Source: Saccharofermentans sp. (GTDB lineage: Bacteria > Bacillota > Clostridia > Saccharofermentanales > Saccharofermentanaceae). Taken from it: a stretch of DNA of 64,000 nt. The notes under the pieces were generated by a model, which did no database searches, was not told where the DNA came from, and was given only the letters and a program-made list of their open reading frames with translations. Both the position numbers and the translations under genes were made by a program. The stretch's first letter is position 1; every line of letters begins with the position of its first letter. Below, one piece after another: positions 62,937 to 64,000 of this stretch. Location: assembly GCA_024403715.1 (NCBI GenBank), contig JAKSRJ010000008.1:1-64000 (forward strand). Reading direction: 5' to 3'.

Positions 62937-64000
62937 ATGAAGATTAGAACAAGATTTGCGCCTTCTCCAACTGGATTTATGCATGTTGGTAACTTAAGAA
63001 CTGCGCTCTATGAATACCTTACAGCTAGACACGAAGACGGCACCTTTGTTCTTCGAATCGAAGATACTGATCAGGAAAGATTCGTTGAAGGTGCTACGGA
63101 CGTAATTTACAATACACTTAAATTAGCTGGTATTACACACGATGAAGGTCCAGATATCGGAGGCGATTTCGGTCCATATGTTCAGTCAGAGCGTAAAGAT
63201 ATGTATAAGCCATATGCAGAGCAGCTTGTTAAGGAAGGTAAAGCATATTATTGTTTCTGCACAAAAGAGCGCTTAGATTCATTGAAGGACAAGGCAAAGG
63301 AATCAGGTGAGATTGTTGGTTATGATCGTCACTGTCGTAACCTTTCTCAGGAAGAGATTGATAAGAATCTTGCTGACAAAGTTCCTTATGTTATTCGACA
63401 GAAGTCACCTATTGAAGGCGAATCTACTTATCATGATTGTGTTTATGGCGATATCACAATCAAGAATGAAGAACTTGATGACCAAGTATTAATTAAGGCC
63501 GATGGTTTCCCTACATATAATTTTGCTAATGTAATCGATGACCATACAATGGGAATTACACATGTTGTCAGAGGCTCAGAGTACTTATCTTCTACTCCTA
63601 AGTACAATGCACTCTATGATTCATTTGGATGGGATATTCCTACGTATATTCACCTTCCACTAATTATGGGTAAGTCTGTTGATGAAAATGGTGAGACTGT
63701 TGTAAGTAAACTATCAAAGCGTCATGGAAGTACTGGTTTCTTTGATCTTGTTAATGAAGGATATTTACCTGAGGCAATCATGAATTATATTGCTCTTCTT
63801 GGATGGGCACCTGCAGGTGAATTTGAGAACAGAGAAATCTTTAGTATGGACGAGCTTATTAAAGCTTTTGATATTAATGGAATCTCAAAGTCTCCTTCTG
63901 TTTTTGATTACGATAAACTTGAATGGGTTAACGGTGAGTATATTAAGCTTATGAGTTCTGAAGATTTTCTTAAGAATGCTAAGCCATATTATGATGAATT
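62937..64000 (+). CDS. gltX: Glutamyl-tRNA synthetase (3' end beyond the window)
   Basis: Charges tRNA-Glu (in many Firmicutes also tRNA-Gln, for later amidation). 354 codons are visible. The HIGH motif is [14 protein letters not shown] (8-21), with His-Val-Gly-Asn, and the KMSKS motif is SKLSKRHG near residue 256. [22 protein letters not shown] and the class-I fold order are normal. The anticodon-binding half continues outside. Transcribed divergently from the AroB-like gene. Confidence 0.95.
   Translation, partial: MKIRTRFAPSPTGFMHVGNLRTALYEYLTARHEDGTFVLRIEDTDQERFVEGATDVIYNTLKLAGITHDEGPDIGGDFGPYVQSERKDMYKPYAEQLVKEGKAYYCFCTKERLDSLKDKAKESGEIVGYDRHCRNLSQEEIDKNLADKVPYVIRQKSPIEGESTYHDCVYGDITIKNEELDDQVLIKADGFPTYNFANVIDDHTMGITHVVRGSEYLSSTPKYNALYDSFGWDIPTYIHLPLIMGKSVDENGETVVSKLSKRHGSTGFFDLVNEGYLPEAIMNYIALLGWAPAGEFENREIFSMDELIKAFDINGISKSPSVFDYDKLEWVNGEYIKLMSSEDFLKNAKPYYDE

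Noticed and set aside
61816-62937. Longer AroB-like start at 62937
   Set aside because: The added 31 residues are Cys/Tyr-rich, do not fit the family and cross the divergent promoter region up to the gltX start.

Overview
The window reads as chromosome of a low-GC Gram-positive anaerobe of the class Clostridia. The evidence is a PyrR-attenuated pyr operon with the PyrK/PyrD type 1B dihydroorotate dehydrogenase, the block pnp-ymdB-lspA-rluD-phoH-pgpH-ybeY/era-recO, single-chain PurL, Shine-Dalgarno starts of AAGGAG type and lipoprotein signals. It is almost completely coding, with no rRNA, tRNA, CRISPR, insertion sequence or prophage visible. Function is inferred from motifs read by eye; no database search was run.

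Layout. (1) 1-12292, plus strand: tail of an unknown gene, terminator, PyrR attenuator, then pyrR-B-C-F-K-D-E, an acyl-CoA synthetase, tldD/tldE and an O-acetylhomoserine sulfhydrylase, closed by a terminator. (2) 12378-28587, minus strand: CAP/DUF4214 secreted protein, class IV aminotransferase, htpG, purL, rsmA, zapA, U32 (RlhA-like), dut, then corA, an alpha/beta-hydrolase-like protein, tsaD, smpB and a VanZ-like protein. (3) 28643-31030, plus strand: a Cas4/RecB-type nuclease fused to an XPD/DinG helicase, tail-to-tail overlapping recO. (4) 31004-44220, minus strand: a biotin carboxyltransferase operon (12S, small, 1.3S and 5S-type subunits) followed by the overlapping RNA and cell-envelope block pnp to recO, in which YbeY and Era are one polypeptide. 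(5) 44313-46280, plus strand: tyrosine recombinase and D-2-hydroxyacid dehydrogenase. (6) 46317-62844, minus strand: a three-gene sensor/MFS operon of unknown role, murD, a heterodimeric ABC exporter, mtaD, M18 aminopeptidase, and a cell-surface set (PP2C-like/SH3, DUF3048, M28-like, AroB-like). (7) 62937-end: gltX, cut by the window.

Three themes stand out. First, several enzyme-fold proteins lack catalytic residues (alpha/beta hydrolase, PP2C, M28 and dehydroquinate-synthase folds, and the PRPP loop of the PyrE-like protein); three of these lie next to one another at 57655-62844. Second, four genes (nuclease-helicase, phoH, xer, aroB-like) have no Shine-Dalgarno and share one geometry: an extended -10 (TGN then TANNAT) exactly six bases before ATG, which predicts leaderless mRNAs. 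Third, the operon at 46317-49814 pairs a membrane-anchored extracytoplasmic sensor with an MFS permease carrying a sensor of the same layout, plus a membrane protein with a sigma-factor-like N-terminus; this is my best candidate for an undescribed system.
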